A stretch of DNA of 16,148 bases. It comes from Candidatus Coatesiibacteriota bacterium. GTDB lineage: Bacteria; B130-G9. The notes under the pieces were generated by a model. That model worked only from the letters and a program-made list of their open reading frames with translations, searched no databases and was not told where the DNA came from. Positions 15,841 to 16,148 of the stretch are shown piece by piece (position 1 is the stretch's first letter; the number at the start of each line of letters is the position of its first letter). A program made the translations under genes and the position numbers. The DNA is taken from the NCBI GenBank assembly GCA_016929465.1, contig JAFGIT010000393.1, forward strand, positions 1-16,148, written 5' to 3'.

Positions 15841-16023
15841 TCATGATAGATCCTCCGCCAATCTGATCGCCGTATCTCTCACAAAATGATGCCGAAACGC
15901 CAGACCAAGGCGGCGTATCCTGGCGCCAATTTGGATGAATTGAGATAACCCATTAACTCTGCTACGAATATCATCTCGAAATACCTTTTCAATAATGACT
16001 ATCCGGAGATAGTCAATGGAATT
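15841..16023 (-). pseudogene. 60-codon open frame without a normal start, probable frameshifted or truncated small gene
   Basis: A reading frame opens after TAG (16026-16024) and runs 60 codons to TGA (15843-15841), ending 12 bases before the HD-ATPase ATG and immediately before that gene's ribosome site. Its translation looks protein-like and helical: IDYLRIVIIEKVF, then IRSRVNGLSQFIQIGARIRR and HHFVRDTAIRLAEDLS. The only in-frame GTG/TTG codons are close to the end (GTG 15882). An ATG at 16030 lies one frame off: removing a single base of the CC at about 16018-16019 would give MLEFIDYLRIV and a 62-residue protein. It may be a third operon gene broken by an indel or sequencing error, a 5'-truncated relic, or noise. 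No ribosome site precedes the ATG at 16030. Confidence 0.35.
15996..16015. promoter_or_regulatory. Perfect 8-bp dyad upstream of the HD-ATPase operon
   Basis: TGACTATC and GATAGTCA (plus strand) are exact inverted repeats around CGGA. On the minus strand this gives TTGAC overlapping the arm, as in a -35 element, but no good -10 hexamer follows at the right distance. It overlaps the 5' part of the 60-codon frame, so it may be an operator or simple coincidence. Confidence 0.35.
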
Positions 16024-16148
16024 CTAACATGATCGGGAGAGGGAAGGAATGCAGCTAATAACCCCCAATAATCAGATAGGTTTGAGATTTGGGCTTTTTT
16101 TGAATCCCCCGTTGGGCTTATAATCGGTCATTATTGCTATTAGAAGAC

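Noticed and set aside
16060-16110. T7 run after TTTGGG, resembling an intrinsic terminator on the plus strand
   Set aside because: The only stem is 5 bp with a ~20-base loop, and no plus-strand gene precedes it.
1-16148. tRNA, rRNA, CRISPR array or complete insertion sequence
   Set aside because: No regularly spaced repeats, no tRNA T-loop/acceptor pattern and no transposase motifs were seen on either strand.

Overview
The window reads as chromosomal DNA of an uncultured, probably diderm bacterium of a deep-branching lineage. The diderm inference rests on polyprenyl-phosphate glycan genes and on a decayed outer-membrane beta-barrel tail. Base composition is moderate (about 50-55% G+C by eye), ATA and AGG codons are common, and GTG/TTG starts occur (ugd, the aconitase-family large subunit, the GT2 gene). 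The organism cannot be named from this sequence.

Layout. Left edge (2-943): 3' part of a YchF/OLA1-like P-loop NTPase whose switch II region is unusual. 1160-2584: a membrane-anchored TPR protein ending in a GspG-pseudopilin-like domain. 2607-3584 (minus): a family 2 glycosyltransferase. From a shared upstream region, genes then run rightward with short gaps. They are a polyprenyl-phosphate sugar phosphotransferase, a PfkB-family phosphosugar kinase, UDP-glucose 6-dehydrogenase and a UDP-xylose-synthase-type decarboxylase, followed by a divergent LeuC/LeuD-like dehydratase pair and a DUF362 protein. The first four fit nucleotide-sugar supply and initiation of a surface polysaccharide: UDP-Glc to UDP-GlcA to UDP-Xyl, plus a first phosphosugar placed on undecaprenyl phosphate. 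Why the dehydratase pair and DUF362 protein follow them is not explained by known pathways.

11550-12429 is a degenerate spacer. It holds the decayed C-terminal tail of an outer-membrane beta-barrel protein, a 29-bp near-repeat of part of the DUF362 gene, a perfect 10-bp-stem hairpin and a perfect 46-bp palindrome. The palindrome lies just upstream of an AbiEi-type antitoxin/regulator gene that has no AbiEii toxin gene beside it.

The right end (13127-16030) is a minus-strand cassette that looks like a biological-conflict module: a 766-residue protein with an N-terminal HD phosphohydrolase domain joined to an HSP90-like GHKL ATPase, a 133-residue unknown protein coupled to it by a TAATG overlap, and upstream a 60-codon reading frame without a normal start that looks like a frameshifted or truncated small gene. 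This cassette is the best candidate for an undescribed system here.

I saw no rRNA, tRNA, CRISPR array or intact insertion sequence.
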